Assembly (NCBI RefSeq): GCF_001969385.1
Contig: NZ_CP014796.1
Location: forward strand, 1,071,501-1,135,500
Reading direction: 5' to 3'
DNA from: Salipiger profundus
GTDB taxonomy: Bacteria; Pseudomonadota; Alphaproteobacteria; Rhodobacterales; Rhodobacteraceae
DNA length: 64,000 nt
In this document: piece by piece, positions 25,718 to 34,460 of the stretch
Layout: each line of letters opens with the position of its first letter
Position numbering within the stretch: position 1 is the first letter of the stretch
Made by a program: the position numbers and the translations under genes
Notes under the pieces: generated by a model
Told to the model about the DNA's origin: nothing
The model's database searches: none
The model's input: only the letters and a program-made list of their open reading frames with translations

Positions 25718-27592
25718 TCAGCTCTCCATTGTCAGGGTTTGATAGATATCGGGCAAGGCACGGGGCAGACGCTCGGGATGCGGCAGCAGGGTAAACCCCG
25801 CACGCCCGAAGATGCGGGCGAACCAGTCCTGCCCGTCCTGGTCGACGATGACGCCATGCACCGCCTGCCCGAGGGCCCGGGCTTCGCGGACGGCCATGCG
25901 GCTGTCTTCGATACCGTGCTGGCCCTCGTAGTGATCGAGGTCGTTCGGCTTTCCGTCGGTCAGCACCAGCAACAGGCGGCGGGTGGCTCCCTCCTCGGCC
26001 AGCTGGGCCGACACATGGCGGATGGCCGCGCCGAGACGGGTGTAATGGCCCGGGGTCAGCCCGCCGATCCGCGCCGTGACTTCGCCCGACATGGTCTCGT
26101 CGAAGGTCTTGGCCCGGTGCAGGAAGACCCGGTCGCGGCGCAGCGAGGAGAACCCCCAGATGCCCAACCGATCTCCGGCGGTGTCGATGCCTTCGGCCAG
26201 GGACGACAGGGCCTCGCGCGCGACCTCGATGACCGAGGTGTCGCCGATGGCGGCCTCGGTCGAGCGGGAACAATCCATCAGGATCGCGACCGAGAGATCG
26301 CGCGCGGTGGGGCGGCCTGCCTGCCAGATGCGGTCCGACCCCTCATGGCCGCTGGCGATGTCGGTGCGCGAGGTGACAAGCGCGTCGAGATCCAGATCCT
26401 CGCCGTCGATCTGACGTGGCAGGACAACACGGCGCGGATGCAGGGGGGCGAACTGGCGCTTCACCCTGGCGACGAGTCGCGGGTCCGGGGCGTATTCGGT
26501 GCGCGGTCTGGCCGGTGCCTCGAGCACGCGGGTGTGGCCGGGCATGTAGTCTCCGGTGCGGCGGTTCCATTCGGGGTAGGTGAACTTGCCCGCCAGCATC
26601 TCGTGATCGGCGTCCTGGGGCGACAGGTCCAGCGACAGTCGGAGCCGGGTGGCGGCCCGCTTCATGTTCTCCGAGAAGGTGAGATGGTCCTGATCCTCGG
26701 CGGCCTTGGCGGCATTGTCCTGATCGTCGTCATCCACCATGCGATTGATGTTCAGGCTTTCGGCCCAGGACATGATCGTCTCGAACCGGTGGATGATGAA
26801 ACCGTCGTTGCGGTTGGCCTGGTCGCGCTCCTCTCGTCGGGCTTCCTTGCGGCTCGGCACCGCGAGAACAGGCGCCTGATCCGCGTCTTCCGTAGCATCA
26901 GACGCGCCCTTGCCGGTCGTGCGGGGCCGGAACCGAAGCCAGATCGGCACCGGAGCATAGCTGCGGTAGCCGCGCGGAGCCGGGGCGGCGATCTTCTCGA
27001 TGCCGCCGCGCTGGCAGCCGATCTGGTCAAGGATCATCCGCTCGACCGAGGCCTCGTGCCGGGGAAGCGCGCTGCGTTGGCGCAGGGCGCAGGTTTCCCG
27101 GCAAAGAGCGCGATAGCTGTCCTGAAGGCCCGGGCAGGCGCGAAAGGCACGGTCCATCGCGGCCTCGTTCGCAGCGATCTGGGCAAGATCGTTGAGATAG
27201 GGATCCTCCGAGGCGGCGGGCACCCCGGAAAAGGCGGCGATGGCGGCAAGCCAGAGGTAGGCGGCACGATTCAGTTCGCGCGTGGAAAAGTCATCCATCA
27301 CCGGCGGGAGGCGCAGGCGCTCGCCGTCGAAATCGGCCAGATGCACCATCTCGCGCGGGGTGCCGACCCGGCGGAACAGGCCGGGGCGGTGCTCGGAGGA
27401 GGCAAGCGGAGAGGCCACGATCTCGATCCCAGCCGGACCACCTAGCGCGCGGAAGAGCGCCGCGAGGCTCGGGCGCATGGTGTCGAAATGCGCGGCCCGG
27501 CCCGCATCCGCGGCGGCCTTCCGGGTGGCCAGATCGTGCCAGAGGTTGCCGACGGTTTCCTCCGGCTCCATGAGGTCGGTCACGTGGATCAT
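25718..27592 (-). CDS. norD: Nitric oxide reductase activation protein NorD
   Basis: 624 residues. The C-terminal third is a von Willebrand A domain with the MIDAS motif DCSRS (in VAILMDCSRSTEAAI) and LLLVLTDGKPNDLDHY. The N-terminal part is helical. NorD works with the AAA ATPase NorQ to insert the non-heme iron or activate NorCB. It follows norQ with a four-base gap. Confidence 0.9.
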   Translation of the reverse strand: MIHVTDLMEPEETVGNLWHDLATRKAAADAGRAAHFDTMRPSLAALFRALGGPAGIEIVASPLASSEHRPGLFRRVGTPREMVHLADFDGERLRLPPVMDDFSTRELNRAAYLWLAAIAAFSGVPAASEDPYLNDLAQIAANEAAMDRAFRACPGLQDSYRALCRETCALRQRSALPRHEASVERMILDQIGCQRGGIEKIAAPAPRGYRSYAPVPIWLRFRPRTTGKGASDATEDADQAPVLAVPSRKEARREERDQANRNDGFIIHRFETIMSWAESLNINRMVDDDDQDNAAKAAEDQDHLTFSENMKRAATRLRLSLDLSPQDADHEMLAGKFTYPEWNRRTGDYMPGHTRVLEAPARPRTEYAPDPRLVARVKRQFAPLHPRRVVLPRQIDGEDLDLDALVTSRTDIASGHEGSDRIWQAGRPTARDLSVAILMDCSRSTEAAIGDTSVIEVAREALSSLAEGIDTAGDRLGIWGFSSLRRDRVFLHRAKTFDETMSGEVTARIGGLTPGHYTRLGAAIRHVSAQLAEEGATRRLLLVLTDGKPNDLDHYEGQHGIEDSRMAVREARALGQAVHGVIVDQDGQDWFARIFGRAGFTLLPHPERLPRALPDIYQTLTMES

Positions 27593-27596
27593 GGCA

Positions 27597-28391
27597 TCAC
27601 CCGAAAACGGCGCCCGCGATGTCGCGCAGGGCCTGTTGCACGTCCGGCTCGTCGCTGAGCGGCTCGATGATGGCGGCCTGAAGCGCCCGATCCACAGGCA
27701 TCCCCTTGGCGATCATCGTCGCGGCATAGATCAGAAGGCGGGTCGATACCCCTTCCTCGAGGTCCATGCCCGAGAGGTTGCGGATACCCCCGGCCAGACG
27801 GACCAGCGCTTTTGCCCGGTCCTCGTCCAGCCCGCTTTCTCGCATCACCACCGGCACCTCGACCCCGGGCGCCGGAAAGTCGAATCCGATGGAGACGAAC
27901 CGCTGGCGGGTCGACGGTTTCAGCTTCTTCAGCACGTTCTGGTAGCCGGGGTTGTAGCTGGCCACGAGCATGAAGCTCCGGGGCGCGTCCAGTTCCTCGC
28001 CCGTCCTGTCGATGACGAGACGGCGGCGGTCATCGGTCAGCGGGTGCAGCACGACGGTGACATCCTTGCGGGCCTCGACCACCTCGTCGAGGTAGCAGAT
28101 CCCGCCATCGCGCACCGCGCGGGTGAGCGGGCCGTCGACCCAGACGGTCTCGCCGCCCTTCAGCAGGTAGCGCCCGATCAGATCCGCCGCCGAAAGGTCG
28201 TCGTGGCAGGCCACCGTATGCAGCGGCAGGTCGAGCCGGGCTGCCATATGCTCGACGAAGCGCGTCTTGCCGCAGCCGGTCGGCCCCTTCAGAAGAAGGG
28301 GCAGAGCGTTGGCATGGGCGGTTTCGAACACCGTGCATTCGTCCGCGACGGGTTGGTAGAACGGCAGATCGAGGTTGGTCAGGTCTTTCAT
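27597..28391 (-). CDS. norQ: NorQ, MoxR-type AAA ATPase
   Basis: 264 residues. Walker A is KGPTGCGKTRFVEHMA, Walker B GGICYLDEVVEAR, and sensor region FMLVASYNPGYQ. It is the ATPase half of the NorQD chaperone pair. MKDLTNLDLPFYQPV is the family start; a longer upstream frame overlaps norB and is rejected. It lies four bases after norB. Confidence 0.93.
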   Translation of the reverse strand: MKDLTNLDLPFYQPVADECTVFETAHANALPLLLKGPTGCGKTRFVEHMAARLDLPLHTVACHDDLSAADLIGRYLLKGGETVWVDGPLTRAVRDGGICYLDEVVEARKDVTVVLHPLTDDRRRLVIDRTGEELDAPRSFMLVASYNPGYQNVLKKLKPSTRQRFVSIGFDFPAPGVEVPVVMRESGLDEDRAKALVRLAGGIRNLSGMDLEEGVSTRLLIYAATMIAKGMPVDRALQAAIIEPLSDEPDVQQALRDIAGAVFG

Positions 28392-28395
28392 CGGA

Positions 28396-29739
28396 TCATT
28401 CTCCCGGTACGGCCACGGGGCCGGGTTTGACCACTTCGCGGCGCACCACGAGCATGGAGTAGATGAACAGGACTGCGCCGAGGACCACGGCAATGCCCGA
28501 GCCGAAGCGCATCAGGTAGAACAGGCCGAGCTGGTCCTGCACGTCCATGTAGTAGTCGCCGACGATCCGCTGCATGTGCGTCTGGATCGTGCCCGCGAAG
28601 GTCAGCGTGAAGGTCATGAAGGCCATCCCGCCGGTCATCAGCCAGAAGCTCGCCATGTTGAGCACCTGGTTGTAGGGCGCCCGGTTCCGCAGCAGCGGCA
28701 TGGCATAGCTGAACATCGCGAGGTTGAGGGCGACATAGGCGCCGTAGAAGGCAAGGTGCCCGTGGGCCGCGGTGATCTGGGTGCCGTGGGTGTAGAAGTT
28801 CACCCCGTGCAGCGTGTGCAGGAAGCCCCAGACGCCCGCACCGAAGAAGGCGACGGTGGACGATCCCAGCGACCACAGAAGCGCGGCCTTGTTGGGGTGG
28901 TTCTTGCGGCCCTTCCAGACCATGACGAAGGCAAAGGACATCATCGCGAAGAACGGCACCACCTCGAAGGTCGAGAAGACCGAACCGATCCACTGCCAGT
29001 AACCGGGCGTGCCGATCCAGTAGAAGTGGTGACCGGTGCCGAGGATGCCCGAGAACAGGGCCGTGGCGACGATGACATAGAGCCATTTCTCGATCACCTC
29101 GCGGTCGACGCCGGTGAGTTTCAGCATCAGGAAGCCGAGGATCGCGGCCATGACGAGCTCCCAGGTCGCCTCGACCCAGAGGTGCACGACCATCCACCAG
29201 TACATCTTGTCGAGCGACAGGTTGTCGGGGTTGATGAAGGCGAAGACCCAGAGCAGGCAGAGCAGCCAGAGGCCCATCATGAGGATGTTGGTGATCGCCG
29301 TCTTGCGCCCGGCAAGGAAGGTCAGCGAGACGTTCACGAGGAAGATCACTGCCGCGACGAGGATGCCGAATTTGACCCAGAGCGGCTGTTCGAGGAACTC
29401 GCGCCCGCCGTGGATACCCACGAGGTAGGAGCCGACCGCGCCCAGCGTGCCGATCACGAGGATCGCCAGCTGGATATAGGCCAGTTTGACCGAGAAGATC
29501 TCGCGTTCGCTCTCCTCGGGGACAAGGTAGTAGGCCGCGCCGAAGAAACCCAGCAGCAGCCAGACGATCAGCGCGTTGGTATGGATCATGCGCACGATGT
29601 TGAAAGGCAGCGCCTCGGACAGCGTATTGGGCGACACGTAGATCCAGCCCAGCAGCAGCCCGCCCAGCACCTGGATGCCGAACAGCGCCATCGCCGCGAG
29701 GAAATAGGCGTAAGCCACCTTTTGCGATTGGTATTTCAT
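28396..29739 (-). CDS. norB: Nitric oxide reductase catalytic subunit
   Basis: 447 residues with twelve transmembrane helices. It is a member of the heme-copper oxidase superfamily: metal ligands lie in FNIVRMIHTNALIVW, WWMVVHLWVEATWELVMAA, GTGHHFYWIG and AHGHLAFYGAYV, including the Glu residues typical of the FeB site. It reduces two NO to N2O in the inner membrane using electrons from NorC. Confidence 0.96.
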   Translation of the reverse strand: MKYQSQKVAYAYFLAAMALFGIQVLGGLLLGWIYVSPNTLSEALPFNIVRMIHTNALIVWLLLGFFGAAYYLVPEESEREIFSVKLAYIQLAILVIGTLGAVGSYLVGIHGGREFLEQPLWVKFGILVAAVIFLVNVSLTFLAGRKTAITNILMMGLWLLCLLWVFAFINPDNLSLDKMYWWMVVHLWVEATWELVMAAILGFLMLKLTGVDREVIEKWLYVIVATALFSGILGTGHHFYWIGTPGYWQWIGSVFSTFEVVPFFAMMSFAFVMVWKGRKNHPNKAALLWSLGSSTVAFFGAGVWGFLHTLHGVNFYTHGTQITAAHGHLAFYGAYVALNLAMFSYAMPLLRNRAPYNQVLNMASFWLMTGGMAFMTFTLTFAGTIQTHMQRIVGDYYMDVQDQLGLFYLMRFGSGIAVVLGAVLFIYSMLVVRREVVKPGPVAVPGE

Positions 29740-29760
29740 GTGTCTGTCTCCTGAAGGGGC

Positions 29761-30213
29761 TCAGCCGGCGTCGTTCGGCGGCCAGTTCTGGGTGTCGGTC
29801 TGATCGGCCCAGCGGAGGAACTCGGCGAGCGCGCGCATCTCCTCGTCGGTGATCTCGAAATGCGGCATCTGGCGGCGGCCCTCTATGCCCGAGGGCTGTG
29901 CCTGCATCCATCCGTCCAGGATCTCGTAGGCAAGCTCGGGGTCCTCCTGTGCGCCCCAGCGGGTCATCACGTTGCCGAGCTCGGGGGCGAAATAGGCGCC
30001 TTCGCCATGCAGCGTGTGGCAGTTGATGCAGGAGTGGCGTTCCCAGACGTGCTTGCCCAGCCGAACCTCCTCGGTGAGGGGCATCCCGGCCGTGGCCTTG
30101 TCCACGATGTGACGGTGGCTTTGCGCCGTCAGGGCCACGAACACGACGACGAAGAAGATGGATCCCCCGTAGAACACGTTCCTGGCCCGCGATTTGGTGA
30201 GTAGTTCTGACAT
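29761..30213 (-). CDS. norC: Nitric oxide reductase cytochrome c subunit
   Basis: 150 residues. One N-terminal membrane anchor (VFYGGSIFFVVVFVALTAQS) precedes a periplasmic heme domain with CINCH (in RHSCINCHTLHGEGAYFAPE). The distal Met is in RRQMPHFEITDEEM. It passes electrons from pseudoazurin or cytochrome c to NorB. It is the first gene of the norCBQD operon, 63 bp after a TTG-N8-CAA box. Confidence 0.95.
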   Translation of the reverse strand: MSELLTKSRARNVFYGGSIFFVVVFVALTAQSHRHIVDKATAGMPLTEEVRLGKHVWERHSCINCHTLHGEGAYFAPELGNVMTRWGAQEDPELAYEILDGWMQAQPSGIEGRRQMPHFEITDEEMRALAEFLRWADQTDTQNWPPNDAG

Positions 30214-30275
30214 GTCGCGGTCCCGACAAATTGTTGCGGATACCGGCTGTCTAGGAGGGCGGGCGTTGTCGCTTT

Positions 30276-30289
30276 TTGCGCAAACGCAA
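30276..30289. promoter_or_regulatory. NnrR/FNR-type box shared by norC and the DUF1858 gene
   Basis: TTGCGCAAACGCAA is TTG-N8-CAA. For norC it gives a start near 30241, with TAGACA (minus strand, 30248-30253) as -10 and a 28-base leader. For the divergent gene at 30339 it would give a start near 30324. The norC assignment is the stronger one. Confidence 0.7.
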
Positions 30290-30338
30290 AGAACGCGACG
30301 AAAGATGTGCGAAGCATGCGCGTATGAAAGGAGCCGCC

Positions 30339-30548
30339 ATGCGCAAGCTCGATTTCGAAGACCCCGACCTGCCGCTCTCGGAACTCTTCGCCACGTGGCC
30401 CCAGACTGCGGCCGCTTTCATGGCACGGCGGATGCTCTGCCCGGGCTGTCCGATCGCGCCATTTCACGCAATCACGGATGCATGCCTGGAATACGGGCTC
30501 GACGAGGATGCGTTTCGCGCAGAGCTGGCTGAACTGATCCGAAAGTGA
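30339..30548 (+). CDS. DUF1858 (hybrid-cluster-associated disulfide) small protein
   Basis: 69 residues matching DUF1858: LDFEDPDLPLSELFATWPQT, then a CPGC pair in RMLCPGCPIAPFHAITDAC. Related domains occur with hybrid-cluster proteins and at the start of ScdA/DnrN iron-sulfur repair proteins. GAAAGGAG precedes ATG 30339. It is divergent from norC behind a shared FNR-type box, suggesting induction by NO and a role in nitrosative stress. Confidence 0.8.
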   Translation: MRKLDFEDPDLPLSELFATWPQTAAAFMARRMLCPGCPIAPFHAITDACLEYGLDEDAFRAELAELIRK

Positions 30549-30602
30549 CCCGGGCGCTGTTTCCAGGTTTCCGGATCAGGACTTCGCTCGGGTAAGGCCC
30601 CG

Positions 30603-31298
30603 TCAGCTTTGCATGCCGCTCAGGATGACCAGCTTGTGCGGATCGGTGACGACGATGTGCTTTCGCGTCGACTGGACGATGCCGTCCTTCTGCCAGGCAG
30701 ACAGCAGCCGGCTGACGGTGTGCAGGGTCGTGCCCGTCATTTCCGAAATGTTCTGACGGGTCACCGGAAAGGCGATCTCGATCCCCTTGGCTGTCTTGCG
30801 TCCGCTTTGATTGACCATGCGCAACAGGGCGCAGGCGACACGCTTCTCGACCGCCTGCGTTGCCATTTCCGTCAGGGTTTCCTGTATCTGACCAAGCCGC
30901 TGGCCGAGCGTCTTGTAACTTTCGGTCGCGAAGCCGGGATAGTTTGCGACGAACTCCGGCCACAGGCTGACCGGCCAGGACAAGGCAAGCGACTCGGCGG
31001 CAGCGATGGCGCTCGCCGGGTAGGTGTCGCGCTGAAGCGCCGGCGCGATACCGAATAGCTGACCGGGCGAGATGTGCAGCACGATGATCTGGTCACCGCC
31101 GGGCGTGCTCCGGACCACGCGCAGGTATCCATCCAGCAGCAGGTAGAACCTGTCGGCATCATGTCCTTCGCGAAAGATGGCCGTGCCGATCTCGTGGCGG
31201 CGCGACACCGCGCGATCGAGGGTCTCGCGAATCTGCTTCCGCTCCAGCAGGGAGAAGGGCGGGAGGTCGGCAAGGAGGCTTTCATCGAGCTTCGGCAC
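30603..31298 (-). CDS. CRP/FNR-family regulator, NnrR-like NO sensor
   Basis: 231 residues. A cyclic-nucleotide-binding fold (FYLLLDGYLRVVRSTPGGDQ, then IIVLHISPGQLFGIAP) and C-terminal HTH (VTRQNISEMTGTTLHTVSRL) are clear. The Fe-S cysteines of true FNR are absent, which places it with NnrR/DnrR-type regulators of denitrification. Its recognition helix is compatible with TTG-N8-CAA sites found at nirK, hemN, norC and the pseudoazurin gene. It diverges from the pseudoazurin gene, and the shared box may also repress it. Confidence 0.85.
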   Translation of the reverse strand: MPKLDESLLADLPPFSLLERKQIRETLDRAVSRRHEIGTAIFREGHDADRFYLLLDGYLRVVRSTPGGDQIIVLHISPGQLFGIAPALQRDTYPASAIAAAESLALSWPVSLWPEFVANYPGFATESYKTLGQRLGQIQETLTEMATQAVEKRVACALLRMVNQSGRKTAKGIEIAFPVTRQNISEMTGTTLHTVSRLLSAWQKDGIVQSTRKHIVVTDPHKLVILSGMQS

Positions 31299-31314
31299 GT
31301 TTCCTGTCCGGAGT

Positions 31315-31350
31315 TTGTTTCAGAGCAACGTTAAGCTGCGCTCCTTAACG
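31315..31350 (+). promoter_or_regulatory. NnrR/FNR-type box and adjacent inverted repeat before the pseudoazurin gene
   Basis: TTGTTTCAGAGCAA (31315-31328) is TTG-N8-CAA, centred 41.5 bp ahead of about 31363, with CATATC as possible -10. Immediately after it, CGTTAAG (31329-31335) and CTTAACG (31344-31350) form a perfect inverted repeat in the spacer, a possible second operator. The box is only 17 bp from the regulator gene start on the other strand. Confidence 0.6.
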
Positions 31351-31397
31351 CATATCGGGTTCATGCAAAGCAACCGGACAAATGAAAGGACTTTCCG

Positions 31398-31826
31398 ATG
31401 CTGATGAAACTGATGATGACCGCCGCCGTCGCCCTTGCCGCCAGTGCCGCCGGCGCCGAGACCTTCGAGGTTCACATGATGAACAAGGGCGAAGCCGGGG
31501 CCATGGTCTTCGAACCGGCCTACGTGAAGGCCCAGCCCGGCGACGTGGTGAAGTTCATTCCGACCGACAGGGGCCACAATGTCGAAGATATCGACGGGAT
31601 GCTTCCCGAAGGCGTCGAGGGCTTCAAGACGAAGTTCAACGAGGAATTCGACCTGACCGTCAAGGAAGAAGGCGTCTACGGAATCAAGTGCACGCCGCAC
31701 TATGCCATGGGGATGGTCGCCCTGATCCAGGTCGGTGACGCGGTGAACCTCGAAGCGGCCGAGGCCGTGAAGCAGAAGGGCAAGGCCAAGACCCGCATGG
31801 CGGACCTGATCGCCCAGGTCGACTGA
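31398..31826 (+). CDS. Pseudoazurin
   Basis: 142 residues with a signal peptide ([20 protein letters not shown]). The type-1 copper ligands are His in DRGHNVEDI, and Cys, His and Met in [10 protein letters not shown]. It carries electrons to NirK and NorC in the periplasm. AAAGGA precedes the start; ATG 31404 is an alternative. It is transcribed away from the NnrR-like gene, behind an FNR-type box. Confidence 0.93.
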   Translation: MLMKLMMTAAVALAASAAGAETFEVHMMNKGEAGAMVFEPAYVKAQPGDVVKFIPTDRGHNVEDIDGMLPEGVEGFKTKFNEEFDLTVKEEGVYGIKCTPHYAMGMVALIQVGDAVNLEAAEAVKQKGKAKTRMADLIAQVD

Positions 31827-31904
31827 CGCATCGTCCCGCGCCAGGCGGCCGAACCGGGCGGTGCCATCGGCGCCGCCTGATCTCTTTCCAGGGGGGTATG
31901 ATCA

Positions 31905-33116
31905 ATGCAAACGCGCAATACCTATCGAGGCCCGGCGTTCCTGAGCCATGGCTTCCGCCCTTTCTTTCTGTTCGCGGGACTCTTCGCCTTCGCGGTGATC
32001 CCGTTCTGGCGGCTGGTCTGGCGCGGAGATGTCGGCGTCGGCGGCCACTTCTCGCCGGTCGACTGGCACATCCACGAGATGATTTTCGGCTACGGCTCGG
32101 CGGTCGTCGCAGGCTTCCTGTTCACCGCCGTCCCGAACTGGACCGGGCGGATGCCGACACGGGGCTGGCCGCTTGCGGTCCTGCTTGTGACATGGCTTGC
32201 GGGACGGGCCGCCGTCGCAGGCCTTGTCCCCGTCGGTCCAGTCATGGCGGCAAGCATCGATCAGCTGTTCCTGCTTGCGGTCGCCACGATGATCGCACGC
32301 GAGATCATCGCAGGGCGCAACTGGAGGAACCTGAAGGTCCTTCTGCCCGTGTCGTTGTTCTGGGGGGCAAACCTGCTGTTTCATGTCGAAGCGCTGACCC
32401 AGGGCGTTTCCGACATCGGGCGACGGCTTGGCATCGCCATCCTGATCTTCCTCATCATGCTGATCGGCGGCCGGATCGTCCCGAGCTTCACGCGCAACTG
32501 GCTTGCTCAGCGCGGCAGCGCGCGGTTGCCGGTTGCGTTTGACCGTTTCGACGGGGCGTCTATCCTCACCGGCGCTGTCGCACTGATCAGCTGGAGCATT
32601 GCGCCGCTACACCTCGTGACCGGCTGCCTTGGCGCCGTGGCGGCGATGCTTCACCTGATCCGCCTGTTTCGCTGGCGGGGGCAGGACACCTGGCGGTCGC
32701 CGCTCCTCCTGATGCTTCATGTCGCCTACCTGATGGTGCCTCTCGGGCTCGCCTCCATCGCGACAGGGGCCGCGGGTATCGCCCCCCCGGCGGTCAGCGC
32801 CCATGTGCTCGGGATCGGAGCCGTTGCAGGGATGACATTGGCGGTCACGATGCGCGCAACCATGGGGCACACGGGCCGCCCGCTGGTCGCCGGTTCCGCG
32901 CTGACCTGGTCCTTTGCCATGATCTGCGCTGCCACCGCCGCCCGCGTGGCAGGGCAGCACGTGGTGCTCGGGGCTTTCGACGGGATCGACCTGTCGGCCG
33001 CGCTCTGGACCGCCGCGTTCGGCATCTACCTCTGGCGCCTGGCACCTTGGCTCGTGGGGCCGAGGGCCGCCCGGAAAATGGCGTCACCCCGGACAGAAAG
33101 ATCAACGGCGACATGA
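31905..33116 (+). CDS. nnrS: NnrS family heme-copper membrane protein
   Basis: 403 residues with about twelve transmembrane helices. The family pattern is FLSHGFRPFFLFAGLFA and PVDWHIHEMIFGYGSAVVAG, with LTRNW-like FTRNWLAQRG and MTLAVTMRATMGHTGRPL, whose His residues may bind heme or copper. NnrS protects cells from NO and iron-nitrosyl damage. It is 78 bp after the pseudoazurin gene with no promoter box seen between, so the two are probably co-transcribed. It is the last denitrification gene before the mobile island. Confidence 0.9.
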   Translation: MQTRNTYRGPAFLSHGFRPFFLFAGLFAFAVIPFWRLVWRGDVGVGGHFSPVDWHIHEMIFGYGSAVVAGFLFTAVPNWTGRMPTRGWPLAVLLVTWLAGRAAVAGLVPVGPVMAASIDQLFLLAVATMIAREIIAGRNWRNLKVLLPVSLFWGANLLFHVEALTQGVSDIGRRLGIAILIFLIMLIGGRIVPSFTRNWLAQRGSARLPVAFDRFDGASILTGAVALISWSIAPLHLVTGCLGAVAAMLHLIRLFRWRGQDTWRSPLLLMLHVAYLMVPLGLASIATGAAGIAPPAVSAHVLGIGAVAGMTLAVTMRATMGHTGRPLVAGSALTWSFAMICAATAARVAGQHVVLGAFDGIDLSAALWTAAFGIYLWRLAPWLVGPRAARKMASPRTERSTAT

Positions 33117-33149
33117 AGGAAATCGACCCGCATCACCGGCTCGCGTCCC

Positions 33150-33253
33150 TGATAACCTGCTCCCCTGAAAAGTCCGCGGTTTGAAGTTAGCCTGTTCTCC
33201 ACACGAGGAGACAGACGATGCGGAAAAGCCGTTTTAGCGAAGAGCAGATCATT
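33150..33253 (+). mobile_element. Truncated 5' end of an IS3-family element
   Basis: The segment begins TGATAACCTGCTCCCC, typical of the left ends of IS3-family elements. It continues through GAGGAGACAGACG to ATG 33218, coding MRKSRFSEEQII, the start of an IS3 OrfA. Homology ends at about 33253, where two hairpin units and then IS110 sequence begin. Only about 100 bp remain. Confidence 0.7.
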
Positions 33254-33283
33254 CACTGCCCGGCAGTGCATTGCGTAGCAATG
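33254..33283. repeat. Two adjacent 15-bp hairpin units
   Basis: CACTGC-CCG-GCAGTG is followed directly by CATTGC-GTA-GCAATG, each a 6-bp stem with a 3-base loop. They stand between the IS3 remnant and the end of IS110 element 1. They may be part of that element's insertion target, because IS1111-type elements often use palindromic targets. Confidence 0.55.
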
Positions 33284-33288
33284 TCCCG

Positions 33289-33544
33289 TGTATGGACGCC
33301 CCCGGGGCTGCAAGCGATTTTTTGACTTTGGCAACAGCATTGCGGTCGAGTTCCTTCGTGTATCCGGCCTCTGGTTGCGACCTTCAATGCCGCGGGCCCT
33401 CATGGTGAGTTCGAGGAACAGGTCCAAAACGAGAGGCCGTAGTACAAGCTACTCGGGACATTACTGGTTTTCCCATTCCTGATCTCGTCGACGCTTTGCC
33501 ATGACCTCCATTCAGAACCACCGCACCCCAGCCTGCCTTCGCGC
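33289..33544 (-). ncRNA. IS110 element 1: non-coding end downstream of the transposase, putative bridge/seek RNA region
   Basis: The segment starts TGTATGGACGCCCCCG, almost the same as the end of IS110 element 2 at 46924 (TGTATGGATGCCCCCG). About 256 bp lie between this end and the transposase stop. In IS1111-type IS110 elements the guide RNA is encoded downstream of the transposase, and this is the only long non-coding stretch available. No RNA fold was computed; the call is positional. Confidence 0.4.
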
Positions 33545-34319
33545 TCAGGCGTTGGCAGGGGTCTCGTAGACGCCGCCATGAGCCATGATCGCCCAGGCCA
33601 TCCGCGCCATCTTGTTTGCCAGCGCAACTGCAACCAGCATTTTAGGTTTGCGAGCCAACATACGGGCCAGCCACGACCCATCTGGCGCGCCGCCGCGTTT
33701 TTGCGCGGCTTGGATCGCGGACATTGCACCGATGATCAGCAAACGCCGCAGGTCGCGCTGACCCATTTTTGATATCTTGCCCAGCCTTGTTTTACCGCCC
33801 GTAGAATGCTGGCGTGGTGCCAGCCCGATCCAGGCTGCGAAGTCGCGCCCCTTGCTGAACATCTCTGGCGGTGCCGCCAGCACGGCAATCGATACCGCCG
33901 TCACCGGGCCGATCCCCGGCATGGTCATCAACCTGCGCGCCACATCGTCCTGTCGGGCAATCTGTCGAAGTTGCCGGGTCAGCGCGTCAATGCGCGCGCT
34001 TAGCCCGGCGATGAGATCGAAGAATATTTGGCAAAGGCCGGTGACTTCGGGCGGCAATCGTTCTCCATTCTCAGCCACAGCCTTTTCCAACCGAGGCAGA
34101 TGCTGAGGGCCTTTCGGCGCGACAATCCCATGTTCAGCCAGATGCCCTCGCAATGCGTTGATCGCCTGGGTACGTTGCCCTGTCAAAAGATCGCGGGTCT
34201 TGAGTACCATCGACTGACCTTGTTGCTCGGTTGTCTTGGTCGTCACAAAGCGCATGGTCGGTCGGGACGCTGCTTCAGCGATGGCTTCGGCATCATTCGC
34301 ATCGTTCTTTTGCCGCTTC
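33545..34319 (-). pseudogene. IS110-family transposase 1, C-terminal part, interrupted by RIT copy 1
   Basis: Residues from VKRQKNDANDAEAIAEAA to the C-terminus VYETPANA remain: the rest of the DEDD domain end and the transposase_20 domain with MTMPGIGPVTAVSIAV, FAAWIGLAPRQHSTGGKTRL and GQRDLRRLLIIGA. The N-terminal 80 or so residues, carrying the first catalytic Asp, are absent because RIT copy 1 begins exactly before the VKRQKN codons. It is clearly related to IS110 element 2 but only moderately similar, so it is a different element. Confidence 0.85.
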
Positions 34320-34460
34320 ACTTATCATCAGGTGGCCGTAATGCGGAGGACTGTGGGACAGGCGCATGAATTCCCCGCATTTCCGCGCCAATCGACGGCT
34401 TTGCTCCGCATTATTTTCGGCCGAACCTCTGCGGTTGTTTGACCAGCGGAGGAGCCAGCG

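Noticed and set aside
25085..27445. 786-codon plus-strand frame across nnrU and norD
   Set aside because: It is the complement of the nor operon; no motif was found.
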